From Flavobacterium salmonis (GTDB lineage: Bacteria > Bacteroidota > Bacteroidia > Flavobacteriales > Flavobacteriaceae): DNA of 64,000 nt. The position numbers were made by a program, and so were the translations under genes. The notes under the pieces were generated by a model, which worked only from the letters and a program-made list of their open reading frames with translations, was not told the DNA's origin and ran no database searches. Below are positions 31,899-41,112 of the stretch, piece after piece. Positions within the stretch are counted from its first letter, which is position 1, and the number at the start of each line of letters is the position of its first letter. Location: the NCBI RefSeq assembly GCF_903819435.1, contig NZ_CAIJDP010000090.1, positions 1 through 64,000 of the forward strand, given 5' to 3'.

Positions 31899-34800
31899 AT
31901 GTTCAAAATATTTATACAAAGACCCGTACTGGCAACCGTAATCTCCATCTTACTGGTGATTCTGGGAGTACTTGGACTTACGAAATTGCCTTTACAACAG
32001 TTTCCTGATATTGCGCCGCCATCAGTTTTGGTAACGGCGGTTTACCCGGGAGCAAACGCAGAAACGGTTTTACGTTCTGTGGCACCTTCTCTGGAAGAAT
32101 CTATAAATGGTGTTGAAAACATGACTTATATGAGCTCTACTGCCAGTAACGATGGTACGCTAGCTATTACAGTTTTCTTTAAATTAGGTACAGATGCCGA
32201 TCAGGCTGCTGTAAACGTTCAGAACAGGGTCGCTCAGGCGACAAGTCAGCTACCTGCAGAGGTTGTGCAGCAGGGGGTAATTACAGCGAAACAACAAAAC
32301 AGTTTTATTATGGCAATCGGTATGTATACCGAAGATGAGTCAAAATACGATCAGACTTTTGTTGCCAATTATGCCCAGATTAATATTATTCCGGAACTAA
32401 AACGTATTCCGGGTGTGGGTTCTGCCAGTATTTTTGGTGGTGTAAAGGATTACTCTATGCGTGTTTGGTTAAACCCTACACAAATGTCAGCTCATAATGT
32501 TACGCCAAATGAAGTTATGGCAGCAATCCAGGACAAAAGTTTAGAAGCTGCTCCCGGTAAATTTGGAGAAAGAAGTAAAGAAGTTTTTGAATATGTAATC
32601 AAATACAAAGGAAAACTAACAAAGCCTGAGGATTATCAAAACATTGCTATTCGCTCTAATGCTGATGGTTCTGTACTTCGCTTAAAAGACGTTGCAAGAG
32701 TTGAATTGGGTGCATATTCTTATAACAGTTTAACTCGTTTAAATGGTAAAAAAGGAATTGTAATTGGCGTTATCCAGTTAGCGGGTTCTAACTCAAATGA
32801 TATTCAGATTGCGATCAATAAAATGATGGAAAAAGCTTCTAAAGATTTTCCATCTGGTATAAAACACAATATTTTCTATAGTACAAAAGTATCTTTAGAC
32901 CAATCTATCGAACAGGTTGAACATACCTTACTGGAAGCTTTTATATTAGTTTTCATCGTGGTATTTATCTTCCTGCAAGATTTCAGATCAACATTAATCC
33001 CGGCTATTGCTGTACCTGTAGCAATTTTAGGAACGTTCTTCTTCATGCAGTTATTTGGATTCTCGATCAACTTGCTAACACTTTTCGCATTAATTCTGGC
33101 GATTGGTATTGTGGTCGATGATGCGATTGTGGTCGTCGAGGCCGTACACGCAAAAATGGAGCATAAACATTTGTCTCCAAAAATAGCCACACATGAAGCA
33201 ATGCACGAAATAACGGGTGCTATTATCTCGATTACGCTGGTAATGGCTGCTGTATTCCTGCCGGTTGGTTTTATGGAAGGTTCGACTGGAGTTTTCTATC
33301 GCCAGTTTGCTTTCACCATGGCAATTGCAATTGTTATTTCGGCTGTAAATGCTTTGACTTTAAGCCCTGCCCTTGCCGCTTTATTCTTAAAAGATAATCA
33401 CGGCGCACACAATGGTGAAACTCCATACGTAAAACAAGGTTTTAAACAAAAGTTCTTTAACGGATTTAATAACAGTTTTGAGAATTTGACCAACCGTTAT
33501 GTTGGCGGATTAAAATTCTTAATCCGTAATAAATGGGTAAGTTTAGGAGGTTTGGCCTTAATTGCTTTCGCTACGATTGTAATGGTAAAAACTACTCCTG
33601 CCGGATTTATTCCAACAGAAGATCAGGGATTTATCGCAATTGCGGTTAATACGCCATCCGGAACATCTCTTGACGGAACTCAAAAAGTAATGACCGAAGC
33701 TGAAAATACGTTAAGAGGTTTAAGTTCTTCCCGATTTGTAACTGCAATTTCAGGTTTCAACTTGCTGACAAACTCTACTAGCCCCTCATCTGCGGTAGTT
33801 TTCGTATTGCTTAAACCAAACGAAGAGCGTGGAGACGTTAAAAATATTGACGAAATTATGAATGAAGTCCGCGGAAAATTAGGTGCGATTTCAGGTGGAA
33901 GTTTCTTCGTATTTAGTTTCCCAACTGTTCCCGGATTTAGTAACGTTGAGGCTTTAGATATGGTTCTTCAGGATAAAACCGGAGGCAAACTGGATAAGTT
34001 TAGTGGAATTTCTCAGCAATTTATTGGTGAATTAATGAAACGCCCTGAAATTGCGGTAGCTTTTACCAGTTTTAAAGCCGATTATCCTCAATTACAACTG
34101 GATATCAACGACGAAAAAGCAGATCAGTTAGGTGTCAAAGTAAAAGACATTCTGCAAACCATGCAGGCTTATTTTGGTAGTGCACAGGCATCAGATTTTA
34201 ATCGATTTGGGAAATATTACAGAGTGGTTGTTCAGGCTGATATTGCCGACAGAGCAGATCCGACAGCAATTGACCGTGTGTTTGTAAAAAACAAAAATGG
34301 CGAAATGGTTCCGATAAATACTTTGGTAAAGCTAAGCCGTATTTATGGTTCTGAAACTGCTTCAAGATATAATTTGTTCAACTCGATTTCGATTAATGCG
34401 ATTCCGAAACCTGGATTTAGTTCCGGAGATGCCATTAAAGCAATCGAAGAAGTGGCTGCCCAACAATTACCTGCAGGCTATAGTTACGAATTCTCAGGAC
34501 AAACCCGTGAAGAAATTTCTTCCGGAGGGCAATCGGCAACTATTTTCTTACTGTGTCTGATCTTTATCTATTTCTTACTTGCTGCACAGTACGAAAGTTA
34601 CATTTTGCCTCTGGCTGTAATCTTATCGATTCCTGCAGGTATATTTGGAGTATTTGTTGCGATTGGTTTAACCGGAATCGAAAACAATATTTATGTACAG
34701 GTTGCACTGGTAATGCTTATCGGATTGCTTGCCAAAAATGCGATTCTGATTGTAGAGTTCGCCGTCCAAAAACGAAAATCCGGACAGGCCTTAGTCAAAG

Positions 34801-35063
34801 CTTCTATTGATGCCGCTAAATTACGTTTACGTCCAATTATCATGACGTCACTGGCTTTCGTTGTTGGTTTAATACCAATGATGAGTGCAAAAGGTCCATC
34901 GGCTCAGGGTAACCACTCAATTAGTATTGGTGCTGCTGGAGGAATGGTTTCCGGAGTAATTCTTGGGTTATTGATCATCCCGGTTTTATTTATCGTATTC
35001 CAGCATTTACAAGAAAAAGTTTCCGGAAAACCGGTAGCTGTAATTCATAACGAAGAAAAATAA
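31899..35063 (+). CDS. RND multidrug efflux pump, AcrB/HAE1 type
   Basis: 1054 residues, full length for the family. The N-terminus MFKIFIQRPVLATVISILLV is standard. Two sets of six membrane helices enclose large periplasmic loops. The proton-relay aspartates lie in AIGIVVDDAIVVVEAVHAKM (helix 4). FIPTEDQGF, a porter-domain signature, and GLLAKNAILIVEFA (helix 10-11, relay Lys) are intact. With the adaptor and outer-membrane channel of this operon it forms a tripartite proton-driven exporter of hydrophobic compounds. Substrate range cannot be read from sequence. Confidence 0.93.
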   Translation: MFKIFIQRPVLATVISILLVILGVLGLTKLPLQQFPDIAPPSVLVTAVYPGANAETVLRSVAPSLEESINGVENMTYMSSTASNDGTLAITVFFKLGTDADQAAVNVQNRVAQATSQLPAEVVQQGVITAKQQNSFIMAIGMYTEDESKYDQTFVANYAQINIIPELKRIPGVGSASIFGGVKDYSMRVWLNPTQMSAHNVTPNEVMAAIQDKSLEAAPGKFGERSKEVFEYVIKYKGKLTKPEDYQNIAIRSNADGSVLRLKDVARVELGAYSYNSLTRLNGKKGIVIGVIQLAGSNSNDIQIAINKMMEKASKDFPSGIKHNIFYSTKVSLDQSIEQVEHTLLEAFILVFIVVFIFLQDFRSTLIPAIAVPVAILGTFFFMQLFGFSINLLTLFALILAIGIVVDDAIVVVEAVHAKMEHKHLSPKIATHEAMHEITGAIISITLVMAAVFLPVGFMEGSTGVFYRQFAFTMAIAIVISAVNALTLSPALAALFLKDNHGAHNGETPYVKQGFKQKFFNGFNNSFENLTNRYVGGLKFLIRNKWVSLGGLALIAFATIVMVKTTPAGFIPTEDQGFIAIAVNTPSGTSLDGTQKVMTEAENTLRGLSSSRFVTAISGFNLLTNSTSPSSAVVFVLLKPNEERGDVKNIDEIMNEVRGKLGAISGGSFFVFSFPTVPGFSNVEALDMVLQDKTGGKLDKFSGISQQFIGELMKRPEIAVAFTSFKADYPQLQLDINDEKADQLGVKVKDILQTMQAYFGSAQASDFNRFGKYYRVVVQADIADRADPTAIDRVFVKNKNGEMVPINTLVKLSRIYGSETASRYNLFNSISINAIPKPGFSSGDAIKAIEEVAAQQLPAGYSYEFSGQTREEISSGGQSATIFLLCLIFIYFLLAAQYESYILPLAVILSIPAGIFGVFVAIGLTGIENNIYVQVALVMLIGLLAKNAILIVEFAVQKRKSGQALVKASIDAAKLRLRPIIMTSLAFVVGLIPMMSAKGPSAQGNHSISIGAAGGMVSGVILGLLIIPVLFIVFQHLQEKVSGKPVAVIHNEEK

Positions 35064-35064
35064 T

Positions 35065-35178
35065 ATGGAAAATTATATAACGACAATTCTGGTGACCATA
35101 CTATTGGGCATCGGCTATATATCGTACAGAATCTCAAAAGATCTTGAAGCTAAAAAAGATACTTGTACAGAAATTTAA
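35065..35178 (+). CDS. 37-residue single-pass membrane microprotein in the RND operon
   Basis: ATG one base after the pump stop codon; the stop overlaps the next ATG (TAATG at 35176-35180). The product starts MENYITTILVTILLGIGYIS and ends with a charged tail (YRISKDLEAKKDTCTEI). One membrane helix (about residues 5-21) is followed by a short hydrophilic cytoplasmic-type tail. Tight coupling on both sides argues that it is translated. Small membrane partners of AcrB-type pumps are known elsewhere (AcrZ in enterobacteria). No sequence kinship is claimed; the role is inference. Confidence 0.65.
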   Translation: MENYITTILVTILLGIGYISYRISKDLEAKKDTCTEI

Positions 35179-36611
35179 TGACATCTTATAAAATGAAAAA
35201 ATATATAACCAAAATCGTGATGGTCGCTATTTTGATCGCCACAGTAATATCCTGTAAAGTTTCTAAGGATATTGAAACTCCAAAAGATGCATTTCCTGAA
35301 AATTTCAGGAGTGCATCGGTTTCAACAGATGCGACTAGTATTGGAGATTTGGAGTGGAAAAATTTCTTTACAGAAAAAGATATTATTCAATTAATTGACA
35401 GCGCGGTGGCCAGAAATAACGATTTACAAATCGCTACTAAAAACATCGAAATTGCACAATACAGATTCACACAATCTAAATGGGGAAATGTTCCTCAGGT
35501 CAATTTGTTTGTGAATGCAAGTACAAGCAATCCGTCTGACAACAGTTTTACCGGAATGAACCTCAATCAGGCCCTGGGTCAAAAACATATAGATGATTAT
35601 TCTGCCGGGGCATCACTTTCCTGGGAAGCTGATATTTGGGGGAAAATCCGTAATCAGAAAAAAGGGGCGTATGCCGGTTACCTTCAGTCTGAAGAAGTAA
35701 AAAAAGCATTGCAGACTACTATTGTTGCGAATGTTTCGAAAGGATATTACAATCTTTTAATGTTAGATGCACAATTGGATATCGCAAAGAAAAATGTACA
35801 ATTAAACGACAGTACAACCAATATCATCAAGTTAAAGTTTGATGCCGGACAAGTTACTTCTTTGGGAATTCAACAATCTGAAGCACAAAGGCTAAGTTCA
35901 GCGCAATTGATTCCATTACTAGAACAAAATATTGCCATTCAGGAAAATGCTTTGAGTGTTTTGACAGGCTCTTTTCCAAATTCAAAACAAAGAAGCATTC
36001 AGTTAAGTTCAATTGAGGTAAAAAACAATACTGCAATCGGAATCCCTTCTTCTTTAGTAAGCAGAAGACCTGATGTAAAAAGTGCTGAATTGGCTTTGAA
36101 AGTGGCGAACGCTAATGTTGGAATTACAAAAGCAGACTTATATCCTTCGCTTAAAATTACAGCACAAGGTGGCGTAAATTCTTTTGAAACCAGTAACTGG
36201 TTTAACATTCCGGCTTCATTATTCGGAACGGTTGCAGGAGGTTTAACACAACCTTTACTGAACAATAAAAGAGTAAGAACGCAATATAATATTGCGATTG
36301 CCGAAAGGGAAAAAGCAGTTTTAAGTTTCAGACAATCGGTTTTGGTAGCCGTTAGCGAAGTTTCAGATGCTTTGGTAAAAGTAGAAAAATTACAACTTCA
36401 GGAAGGTTTCCTTAAAGAAAGAGTCAAAACTTTGCAGCAAGCCATTAAAAATTCGAATTTGTTATTCAAAAACGGAATGGCTGAATATCTGGAAGTAATA
36501 ACTGCACAGGCAAATTTATTGCAAAGCGAGCTGGAACTGGCCAACATAAAAAGAGAACAATTATCTGCTAATACTGAGTTATATCGTGCATTAGGCGGAG
36601 GTTGGAGATAA
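35178..36611 (+). CDS. RND efflux outer-membrane factor (TolC/OprM type), lipoprotein
   Basis: About 477 residues from the ATG at 35178 (TAATG overlap), or 472 from 35193 (MKKYITKIVMVAILIATVIS, lipobox VISC). The NodT-type outer-membrane factor features are two repeated OEP domains. First is DLEWKNFFTEKDIIQLIDSA, VNLFVNASTSNPS, SLSWEADIWGKIRNQKKG. The second is SLVSRRPDVKSAELALKVAN, ADLYPSLKITAQGG, FNIPASLFGTVAGGLTQPLL. It builds the trimeric exit channel for the pump. Last gene of the operon; a hairpin at 36637-36674 probably ends the transcript. Confidence 0.92.
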   Translation: MTSYKMKKYITKIVMVAILIATVISCKVSKDIETPKDAFPENFRSASVSTDATSIGDLEWKNFFTEKDIIQLIDSAVARNNDLQIATKNIEIAQYRFTQSKWGNVPQVNLFVNASTSNPSDNSFTGMNLNQALGQKHIDDYSAGASLSWEADIWGKIRNQKKGAYAGYLQSEEVKKALQTTIVANVSKGYYNLLMLDAQLDIAKKNVQLNDSTTNIIKLKFDAGQVTSLGIQQSEAQRLSSAQLIPLLEQNIAIQENALSVLTGSFPNSKQRSIQLSSIEVKNNTAIGIPSSLVSRRPDVKSAELALKVANANVGITKADLYPSLKITAQGGVNSFETSNWFNIPASLFGTVAGGLTQPLLNNKRVRTQYNIAIAEREKAVLSFRQSVLVAVSEVSDALVKVEKLQLQEGFLKERVKTLQQAIKNSNLLFKNGMAEYLEVITAQANLLQSELELANIKREQLSANTELYRALGGGWR

Positions 36612-36636
36612 TACCCGTTTTTAATTATTTATTTCT

Positions 36637-36674
36637 GAAAGCGCTGTGAAACTTAGGTATCATGGCGTTTTCTG
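36637..36674 (+). terminator. Terminator of the RND operon
   Basis: GAAAGCGCTGTGA pairs with TCATGGCGTTTTC around a loop of about 10 bases. A very similar hairpin (AAACGCTGTGA..TTCATGGCGTTTTT) follows the next gene at 38211. The two terminators share sequence. Confidence 0.5.
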
Positions 36675-36788
36675 ATTTCTATAAATAACGGAAGAAAACA
36701 TTTTAGTGATTATAAGTAAAATCTTTCTCTCTATGAATCCGATAATTTAAAATATAAGAAAATGATTATTTTTAACATTTAAAACAAT

Positions 36789-36796
36789 TATATTTG
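36789..36796 (+). promoter_or_regulatory. -7 promoter box
   Basis: TATATTTG fits TAnnTTTG and lies 37 bases before the ATG at 36834. No TTG is present at the usual -33 spacing. Confidence 0.4.
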
Positions 36797-36833
36797 TAAG
36801 AAATTATAAATAAAAAATATCAACTTGTTAAAA

Positions 36834-38189
36834 ATGAAACACTTATTAAGCATCCTTCTTATTCTAACATTCTCATTTCAGGGATATTCTCAAAAAAAAG
36901 GCAAAAAAAAACCAATACCTAAAACTAAAATTACTGCAGTTCAGGAAGGGATTCCAACAATAGAAATGAAAGATGAAAAGATAATGCCGGATACCCTACA
37001 AATAGAAAAAGGGAAAAAGTATGTCTTTTTAGTCGATGTGAGCGAGTTTTCCGGACAAGGAAATACTGTTGAAGCTGGCAATGATGATAACTCTGAAAAA
37101 GCCGAATTGAAACGCAATTTTCCAAAAGAGAACCTCGAAATCATAACCATTAATAAATATACCTACGTCCTTTTCGAAAACAAACAAACATTAGATATTA
37201 CCGGAAACGGGAATTCTTTTCAGGCTTTTGCTTACTGGAGCGGAAAAATAGATGATAAAGTACAGATTAAAGAAGGTAAAAGAATGGCTACTGAATTTGT
37301 TGCGGAACAGTTGAAAACAAAAAAAGAATCTTCATATGTTATCAATACTCGAAAATACAAAAAAGAAGTTGCTTCATTATTAGGTAAAAACAAGGTCACT
37401 TCAAAATCTAAAGAAGTGATGAAAGAACTGTTAAGCGGTTATTCGTTGCCTTTTCCAGATATTGAAGGAGATAACGTACCTGTTTTTCAGCAGGGAACTG
37501 CAAAATTAAAAACGCTGGAATCCTATTTTCTTAAAAAGAAAGGAGTCCGGGTTCCTCTAAAAAGCGTTTCTTTCAACAATGAAGGCTTTCCTTTGATTAT
37601 AACTTACTATGAGGATGAAGGAAAGAAAAAGAGTAAACAAGAATTAATCTACAAAGATGGCATGCTTACAAAAATCATAAAAGCGGATCAGACAGCCTCC
37701 TCTATTAATTATGATGATAACAAAATGATATTTACTGAGAACATCGGGGATGCCAATGAAACAACTGTTTTTTGGCTTGAAAATAGTAAATTATTACAAA
37801 AATCATATACCCTAATGACAGATGACAAGTTTTCATACATGAATACTTTTACAGAAGAAAAATTCGAAAACAACTGTATCTCCTATTCTATTAATAATGT
37901 TGTCTGGTCGTATAATTGTGGTGGTCCAAATAACAAGTTTCCGTATATTCATACCTACACATCCTATCAGAACAAAGAAGTCCTTCAGTTCAGAAAATCC
38001 AAAATAGAGAAAAAAAACGATAGAACCTATGATAAATATTACTCTGAAGCAGAACGCGCCGATCAAAATGATAATTACAAACTATGGGGAACATTTCATT
38101 TAGATGACTTCAATTTGGTAGATTCCTTCAATTTCACCAAAGATGGTACTGCTAAAACGATCAAAATAGATTATACCTGTTATGAATAA
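36834..38189 (+). CDS. Exported protein of unknown function
   Basis: 451 residues from the ATG at 36834 (MKHLLSILLILTFSFQGYSQ, signal peptide); a TTG nine bases earlier is in frame but unneeded. A basic tract follows (KKGKKKPIPKTK). The protein is mixed, with repeated 'Y..K-D-G-x-L' elements (ELIYKDGMLTKIIKAD), often seen in YD-like or antirepeat regions of Bacteroidota periplasmic proteins. Two late cysteines occur (NYNCGGPN-type, YTCYE). No enzyme motif is visible. It has its own terminator and promoter box. Confidence 0.68.
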   Translation: MKHLLSILLILTFSFQGYSQKKGKKKPIPKTKITAVQEGIPTIEMKDEKIMPDTLQIEKGKKYVFLVDVSEFSGQGNTVEAGNDDNSEKAELKRNFPKENLEIITINKYTYVLFENKQTLDITGNGNSFQAFAYWSGKIDDKVQIKEGKRMATEFVAEQLKTKKESSYVINTRKYKKEVASLLGKNKVTSKSKEVMKELLSGYSLPFPDIEGDNVPVFQQGTAKLKTLESYFLKKKGVRVPLKSVSFNNEGFPLIITYYEDEGKKKSKQELIYKDGMLTKIIKADQTASSINYDDNKMIFTENIGDANETTVFWLENSKLLQKSYTLMTDDKFSYMNTFTEEKFENNCISYSINNVVWSYNCGGPNNKFPYIHTYTSYQNKEVLQFRKSKIEKKNDRTYDKYYSEAERADQNDNYKLWGTFHLDDFNLVDSFNFTKDGTAKTIKIDYTCYE

Positions 38190-38210
38190 TACATTCTGAC
38201 AAAAACTTTT

Positions 38211-38247
38211 AAACGCTGTGAGACATTCTTCATGGCGTTTTTTTTTA
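38211..38247 (+). terminator. Terminator
   Basis: AAACGCTGTGA..TTCATGGCGTTTTTTTTT: an imperfect stem (AAACGC/GCGTTT plus TGA/TCA) and a run of nine T. It ends the gene at 36834-38189. Confidence 0.65.
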
Positions 38248-38299
38248 GGAGCTGTGTCCTGCACATGAAGCAACGCTGAATTAGCGAAGCAATCCGCTT

Positions 38300-38337
38300 T
38301 GTCATCCTGACGTAAGAAGGATCTTCACAAGAAACTC
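38300..38337 (+). repeat. Dispersed GTCATCCTGA repeat, copy
   Basis: TGTCATCCTGACGTAAGAAG then GATCTTCACAAGAAACTCC. A diverged inverse copy lies at 39858-39898 (GGAGATTCTTCCTTCGTGAA then GATGACAAA), and a more distant one at 18258-18294. Such sequences are familiar between genes of Bacteroidota; function unknown. Confidence 0.45.
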
Positions 38338-38389
38338 CTCACAGTATGTCCTTTTTTATAATTTCATATATTTACTCAATAAAACAAAA

Positions 38390-38995
38390 ATGACATTCAA
38401 TAAAGAAACATACCTCAACAATCTAAAACTAACTATTGAAAGTTATTATCCAATTTCTGAGCAATCATGGAAACTAATTCAAAACATCACAGAATTTCAA
38501 ACCCTTAAAAAAGGAGAAACACTATTACAAAATGGAGAAATTGCTAAAAACCTTCATTTTATAGCAAAAGGAATTCTGAGAGCATTCATTACAGACCAGC
38601 AGGGAAATTTTTACAATAAAAACCTCTTTCTTGAAAATTCATTTGCAGGGTCTAAAGTTTCATTAATGCTGCAGACACCTTCGAATTTTGCAATTGAAGC
38701 TCTGGAGGACTGTGTTTTAATCAACATCAGCTATAAAAAATATATGGAGTTGATTAACAAAAATGACGATCTAAAAAACTTCTATATTGCTCATTTAGAA
38801 AAAACCTGGATTATTGAAAAAGAACAAAGAGAAGTAGCGCTCGTTATGCAAAACGCCACTGAAAGATATGTTAAACTTCTTGAAAAACATCCCGAAATTG
38901 CAGACCGCGTTCCGCTCTTGCATATTGCATCACATTTAGGCATTACGCCTACGCAGTTAAGCCGAATCAGAAAAAGTCTCGAAAAAGATTTGTAA
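38390..38995 (+). CDS. Crp/Fnr-family transcriptional regulator
   Basis: 201 residues. A cyclic-nucleotide-binding barrel (about 20-130: QTLKKGETLLQNGEIAKNLH, FIAKGILRAFITDQQGNFYN, FAIEALEDCVLINIS) is followed by a linker helix and a C-terminal helix-turn-helix (HIASHLGITPTQLSRIRKSL). The classical R-x-S/T ligand contacts of true CRP are not evident, as usual in this Bacteroidota group, so the effector is unknown. The following GNAT gene, 73 bases on, is a likely neighbour target; this is inference. Confidence 0.88.
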   Translation: MTFNKETYLNNLKLTIESYYPISEQSWKLIQNITEFQTLKKGETLLQNGEIAKNLHFIAKGILRAFITDQQGNFYNKNLFLENSFAGSKVSLMLQTPSNFAIEALEDCVLINISYKKYMELINKNDDLKNFYIAHLEKTWIIEKEQREVALVMQNATERYVKLLEKHPEIADRVPLLHIASHLGITPTQLSRIRKSLEKDL

Positions 38996-39032
38996 ATCAA
39001 CATATGTAAAGGCTTTTCAGAAAGGCTGAATT

Positions 39033-39040
39033 TATCTTTG
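39033..39040 (+). promoter_or_regulatory. -7 promoter box
   Basis: TATCTTTG fits TAnnTTTG, 28 bases before the ATG of the GNAT gene. It suggests this gene has its own start site rather than being read only from the Crp/Fnr gene. Confidence 0.4.
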
Positions 39041-39068
39041 CAGTATGATTTAAATTCGTCTCCCAAAA

Positions 39069-39809
39069 ATGAAAAACACAGACCTCATCAAAGATAATAT
39101 TGACAATTTAACCGGATTCTGGAAAACCATTGGAACTCCCTTCCTTGCCTATTGTAAAAATGATTCTATTGCGTATTGTAAAATAGAAAACTCTGGCTGG
39201 CCAAATAAATTATGGTTTAAAGAAGACATTACTTCTGAAGATCTTTCAAAAATCATTCAAATTGTACATAAAAATCCTGGTTTAGTAGTTCCATATTGGG
39301 ATATTTTCAAGAGTAATTCCAATCAGCTTCTTGAACAAAACAGCTTCGAAATCAAAACCGAACAAATGGGTATGTTTTTAAAACTGAATCAAAAATTCAC
39401 GCTTCAAAATAATTTAACTTTCAAAAAAGTTACTACTGAAGAAGATGCCAAAATCTGGGCCGATGTTTATCCGAATGCTTTTGGTTACGTTATCAGTAAG
39501 GAAATTCTAATTCAGGATTATCAAAACGTGCATTTTTATTTGGTTGCTGCAGATAAAAAACCAATAGGGACTTTTATGCTTTACCAAACCGGAAAAGATA
39601 TGGGTATTCATGGGGTTGGCGTAATTCCTGAAATGCGCAGAAAAGGATTCGCCGAAGAAATCATGAAATTTGCAATGAACCTTTGTATCGATTTAAATGC
39701 TGAAACTGCACATTTACAAGCATCAGCTATGGGAAAAGATATTTATACGCGATTAGGTTTTGAAGATTTATTTTTGATTAAAAACTATGTTTTAAATACC
39801 AATACTTAA
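39069..39809 (+). CDS. GNAT-family N-acetyltransferase
   Basis: 246 residues. The N-terminal half (about 1-110) is a degenerate GNAT-like fold without the CoA loop. The C-terminal half holds the active module: FKKVTTEEDAKIWADVYPNA, FYLVAADKKPIGTFMLYQTG, then the acetyl-CoA loop GVGVIPEMRRKGFAEEIMKF (V.P..R..G.A) and AETAHLQASAMGKDIYTRLG (closing helix). A two-domain layout of this length is common for small-molecule acetylases. Substrate unknown. Confidence 0.85.
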   Translation: MKNTDLIKDNIDNLTGFWKTIGTPFLAYCKNDSIAYCKIENSGWPNKLWFKEDITSEDLSKIIQIVHKNPGLVVPYWDIFKSNSNQLLEQNSFEIKTEQMGMFLKLNQKFTLQNNLTFKKVTTEEDAKIWADVYPNAFGYVISKEILIQDYQNVHFYLVAADKKPIGTFMLYQTGKDMGIHGVGVIPEMRRKGFAEEIMKFAMNLCIDLNAETAHLQASAMGKDIYTRLGFEDLFLIKNYVLNTNT

Positions 39810-39857
39810 AAATTCCAATTTCCAATAGAGTTTATATCTGCTTGTAATTAATCTTTA

Positions 39858-39898
39858 CGGAGCTACTAGTGGAGATTCTTCCTTCGTGAAGATGACAA
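39858..39898 (-). repeat. Dispersed GTCATCCTGA repeat, inverse copy
   Basis: CGGAGCTACTAGTGGAGATT then CTTCCTTCGTGAAGATGACAAA. In reverse complement it starts TTTGTCATCTTCACGAAGGA and aligns with 38300-38337 with substitutions. It lies between the GNAT and DoxX genes. Confidence 0.45.
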
Positions 39899-39982
39899 AC
39901 TATGGTTAACGCAACACATAATCTTGTCCCAAATGCCCCTAAAATAGTCAGAAATGTCCGTTTTATCAGAATACAAAACGTG

Positions 39983-39990
39983 TAACTTTG
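39983..39990 (+). promoter_or_regulatory. -7 promoter box
   Basis: TAACTTTG fits TAnnTTTG and lies 35 bases before the ATG of the DoxX gene. No clear TTG element lies upstream. Confidence 0.4.
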
Positions 39991-40025
39991 TATTATATTA
40001 ACTGATAACCATTAAAAACTATTTC

Positions 40026-40406
40026 ATGAAAAAAGCTAAAATTATTTTTTGGACCACAACAATTCTTATTTTTCTATTTGAAGGCGTTATGCCTGCCTTG
40101 ACATCACAATCAGAAATGGCTAAAGAAGGAATCAGACATTTGGGTTATCCTGAATATTTTGGAAATGCATTAGTTGTTTTCAAAATTTTAGGTGTTCTGG
40201 CATTAATCATTCCGCAAGTTCCCGGGAATGTAAAAGAATGGGCATATGCAGGTTTTGGCTTCGATTTTATCTTTGCTTCCATTAGTCATTTTGCGGTTGA
40301 CGGAGTTACTTTTGATGGCTTTTTTCCGCTGATTGTCCTGTTGATTTTAGCAATATCCTATGTCTATTATCATAAAATAAGCCGGTATAAAAGCAACGCT
40401 TTATAA
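40026..40406 (+). CDS. DoxX-like membrane protein
   Basis: 126 residues with four membrane helices: IIFWTTTILIFLFEGVMPAL, ALVVFKILGVLALIIPQVPG, EWAYAGFGFDFIFASISHFA and FFPLIVLLILAISYVYYHKI. The RHLGYPEYFGNA loop is typical of the DoxX-like subgroup widespread in Bacteroidota. Members are linked to redox stress or quinone-like chemistry, but a biochemical role is not settled. A 69-residue gene begins 10 bases downstream and may be cotranscribed. Confidence 0.85.
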   Translation: MKKAKIIFWTTTILIFLFEGVMPALTSQSEMAKEGIRHLGYPEYFGNALVVFKILGVLALIIPQVPGNVKEWAYAGFGFDFIFASISHFAVDGVTFDGFFPLIVLLILAISYVYYHKISRYKSNAL

Positions 40407-40416
40407 GCCATAAATC

Positions 40417-40626
40417 ATGGTAGAAGTTTTCAAAACAAATATTCAGGAAGCCGAGCAATGCAATATAATTATTGGGGAGCTTCTTGAATATTTTCCAAAC
40501 AGCCCTATCAACTTTGATCTTGAGGATTGTGATAAGATTTTGCGGATCCATGCTTCATCTATTTCCAATCATAAAATAATTGAACTTTTAAATTCGCATG
40601 GTTTTTATTGTGAAGTACTCTTATAA
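40417..40626 (+). CDS. Small conserved protein, ferredoxin-like fold probable
   Basis: 69 residues. MVEVFKTNIQEAEQCNIIIG, ELLEYFPNSPINFDLEDCDK, ILRIHASSISNHKIIELLNS and HGFYCEVLL give a beta-alpha-beta-beta-alpha-beta order like heavy-metal-associated domains. It lacks their CxxC. I recall similar short proteins in many Bacteroidota. Function unknown. It sits 10 bases after the DoxX-like gene. Confidence 0.65.
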   Translation: MVEVFKTNIQEAEQCNIIIGELLEYFPNSPINFDLEDCDKILRIHASSISNHKIIELLNSHGFYCEVLL

Positions 40627-40703
40627 ATCCGTAATAAGCTGATTTACAAAATATAAAATAAAAATTGTAATTTTAAGAATACTAATTTTTAAAATATTAC
40701 AAA

Positions 40704-41075
40704 ATGAATATACCGGCAGAACATCAGACAATAATGCCTTATTTAATTTTACAAGGGGCTTCCAAATTTATCGATTTTACAAAAATTGTTTTTGGTGCAA
40801 CTGAAACCAATACTAAATCACTTCGGGAAGACGGAACTATTATGCATGCCGAAATTACGCTAAACGGAAGTACAATAATGGTAACTGATGAAATTACAGA
40901 TTGGGCAAAACAAACCGCAAATTTATTTGTATATGTTCCAAATGCAGATGAAACGTATAAAAAAGCATTAGAAAACGGTGCTGTTTCTTTAATGAAACTG
41001 AGCGATCAGGATTACGGCAGAACTTGCGGTGTAACAGATCCGTTTGGGAATGTGTGGTGGATTACATCAGTATAA
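40704..41075 (+). CDS. VOC family protein, PhnB-like
   Basis: 123 residues. The opening MPYLILQGASKFIDFTKIVF, then IMHAEITLNGSTIMVTDEIT, LFVYVPNADETYKKALENGA, and the closing DQDYGRTCGVTDPFGNVWWI match the PhnB/YdeE-type glyoxalase group. That group usually has a similar length and ends DP-x-G-x-x-W. Function is not known for this subgroup; metal or ligand binding is assumed. It lies between the small protein at 40417 and a membrane protein. Confidence 0.85.
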   Translation: MNIPAEHQTIMPYLILQGASKFIDFTKIVFGATETNTKSLREDGTIMHAEITLNGSTIMVTDEITDWAKQTANLFVYVPNADETYKKALENGAVSLMKLSDQDYGRTCGVTDPFGNVWWITSV

Positions 41076-41112
41076 TTCATTGGATTTTTAAAATCTGTAA
41101 AATAAAATTTAT

